From Treponema sp. (GTDB lineage Bacteria; Spirochaetota; Spirochaetia; Treponematales; Breznakiellaceae): a stretch of 62,158 bases of DNA. Shown in pieces: positions 61,801 to 62,158 of the stretch. Below the pieces are notes generated by a model that searched no databases, was not told the origin of the DNA, and saw only the letters and a program-made list of their open reading frames with translations. The position numbers and the translations under genes were made by a program. Numbering within the stretch: the stretch's first letter is position 1; each line of letters starts with the position of its first letter. The DNA is taken from positions 1 to 62,158 of the forward strand of contig WQXI01000011.1 in assembly GCA_009784935.1 (NCBI GenBank), read 5' to 3'.

Positions 61801-62158
61801 GTCATTATTTAAACGAAAATTTACTCTATTTTGTTCTTTAAAATTTACCTTGAAACTTCGTCTCCGAACCTTTCGAAGGCTCGTTGGAAAGACCGCTCAA
61901 AAGCCAAATAAAACCACTAACACCACAAACCTTCGCTTTATATCCTTATTTAGAGATATATACGAAACTTACGTTGGAAAACTTTCGTTTATATTACTAA
62001 AATTGACTTGTATATGAATGCATAGAACTTTCGCCTATCGTTTAAGGTTGGCGACGTTTTGCCTGCCCGAATAAGCGAAACCGTAGGTTTTGCAGGGCAG
62101 GCAAAATGTGGTGGAGCAAAATGCCGCAGAGGGCGAAGCCCGAACGGCGTTTTGCGGA
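61801..62158. other. Gene-free stretch with tandem hairpins at the window end
   Basis: No gene is seen. From 61850 the DNA contains small TTCG-rich words (CCTTTCGAAGG, GAACTTTCGCC). From 62057 it holds two strong hairpins: TTTTGCCTGCCC (62057-62068) with GGGCAGGCAAAA (62095-62106), and GCAAAATGCCG (62116-62126) with CGGCGTTTTGC (62145-62155), enclosing GGGC GAA GCCC (62131-62141). The structure continues to or beyond the edge. It recalls the hairpin clusters behind the tRNA genes and the attC sites of integrons, without proof of either. Confidence 0.6.

Overview
The window is an AT-rich bacterial chromosome segment that reads most naturally as a spirochaete of the Treponema group, probably from a gut or other anoxic habitat. 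This is inferred from gene content, not from a database match: several large chemoreceptors, a BspA/TpLRR-type leucine-rich-repeat protein, a complete potABCD operon, a tig-clpP-clpX-lon cluster, a DUF2225 protein, frequent TTG start codons in overlapping operons, and a sensory [FeFe]-hydrogenase-like protein fused to a chemoreceptor signalling domain. No rRNA, prophage or CRISPR array is present.

Layout. 1-2.9 kb: the N-terminal 560 codons of an LRR surface protein, an ORF6N-domain gene and repeat-rich spacers. 2.9-8.1 kb: valS, a small HD hydrolase and dxs. 8.2-14.1 kb (minus strand): an HD-domain protein with a chemoreceptor, and a LytS-type kinase with a receiver/transcription regulator; a structured palindromic element lies between the two pairs. 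14.2-17.8 kb: cdaA-cdaR-acpS-DUF2225-truA, linking cyclic-di-AMP synthesis to lipid and tRNA maturation. 17.8-22.7 kb: potABCD, rpmB and an unknown gene. 22.8-31.7 kb (minus): nucleoside kinase, pncB, pncA, then a sugar ABC transporter with a GH3 glycosidase. 31.8-35.6 kb: a HEPN/MNT pair inserted into a duplicated piece of the accA 3' region, an outer-membrane-type protein and accDA. 36-37.4 kb: tRNA-Thr, -Leu and -Lys and two paralogous secreted proteins. 37.5-44.4 kb: tig, clpP, clpX, lon, ald. 44.4-51.4 kb (minus): three secreted proteins (DUF362, CBM9-like, and a 1,420-residue metallophosphoesterase with LysM). 51.4-57.6 kb: the hydrogenase-chemoreceptor fusion, a second chemoreceptor and a hybrid kinase. 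57.6-62.2 kb: a RelE-like TA pair, tRNA-Phe and -Ala, a decayed WD40 gene, ilvE, a SUMF1-like protein, a ParE/YefM pair and hairpin-rich DNA to the window end.

The most unusual content is small repeats. (1) Behind tRNA-Lys, tRNA-Ala and tRNA-Leu lie copies of that tRNA's own 3' end. Each copy starts at C56 of the T-loop and is preceded by a shared box close to GAYTGRAAGSC. The Lys and Ala units also carry an inverted T-arm copy and a matching six-base-pair hairpin with an AGGA(A/T) loop. This resembles the rtT repeats of the E. coli tyrT locus, but is spread over several tRNA genes. (2) tRNA-Phe has a 23-bp copy of its 3' end 656 bp away, with a TA module between the copies. (3) A dispersed inverted-repeat element built on CACAGAG/CACGGAG words occurs eleven times, once in frame inside dxs. 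(4) A double palindrome sits in frame inside the receiver domain of the hybrid kinase. (5) dxs itself appears to start at an ATT codon.

Functional themes are sensing (three MCP-domain proteins, two histidine kinases), nucleotide second messengers (CdaA and two HD proteins), protein quality control, polyamine and sugar uptake, NAD salvage, and three separate toxin-antitoxin modules.
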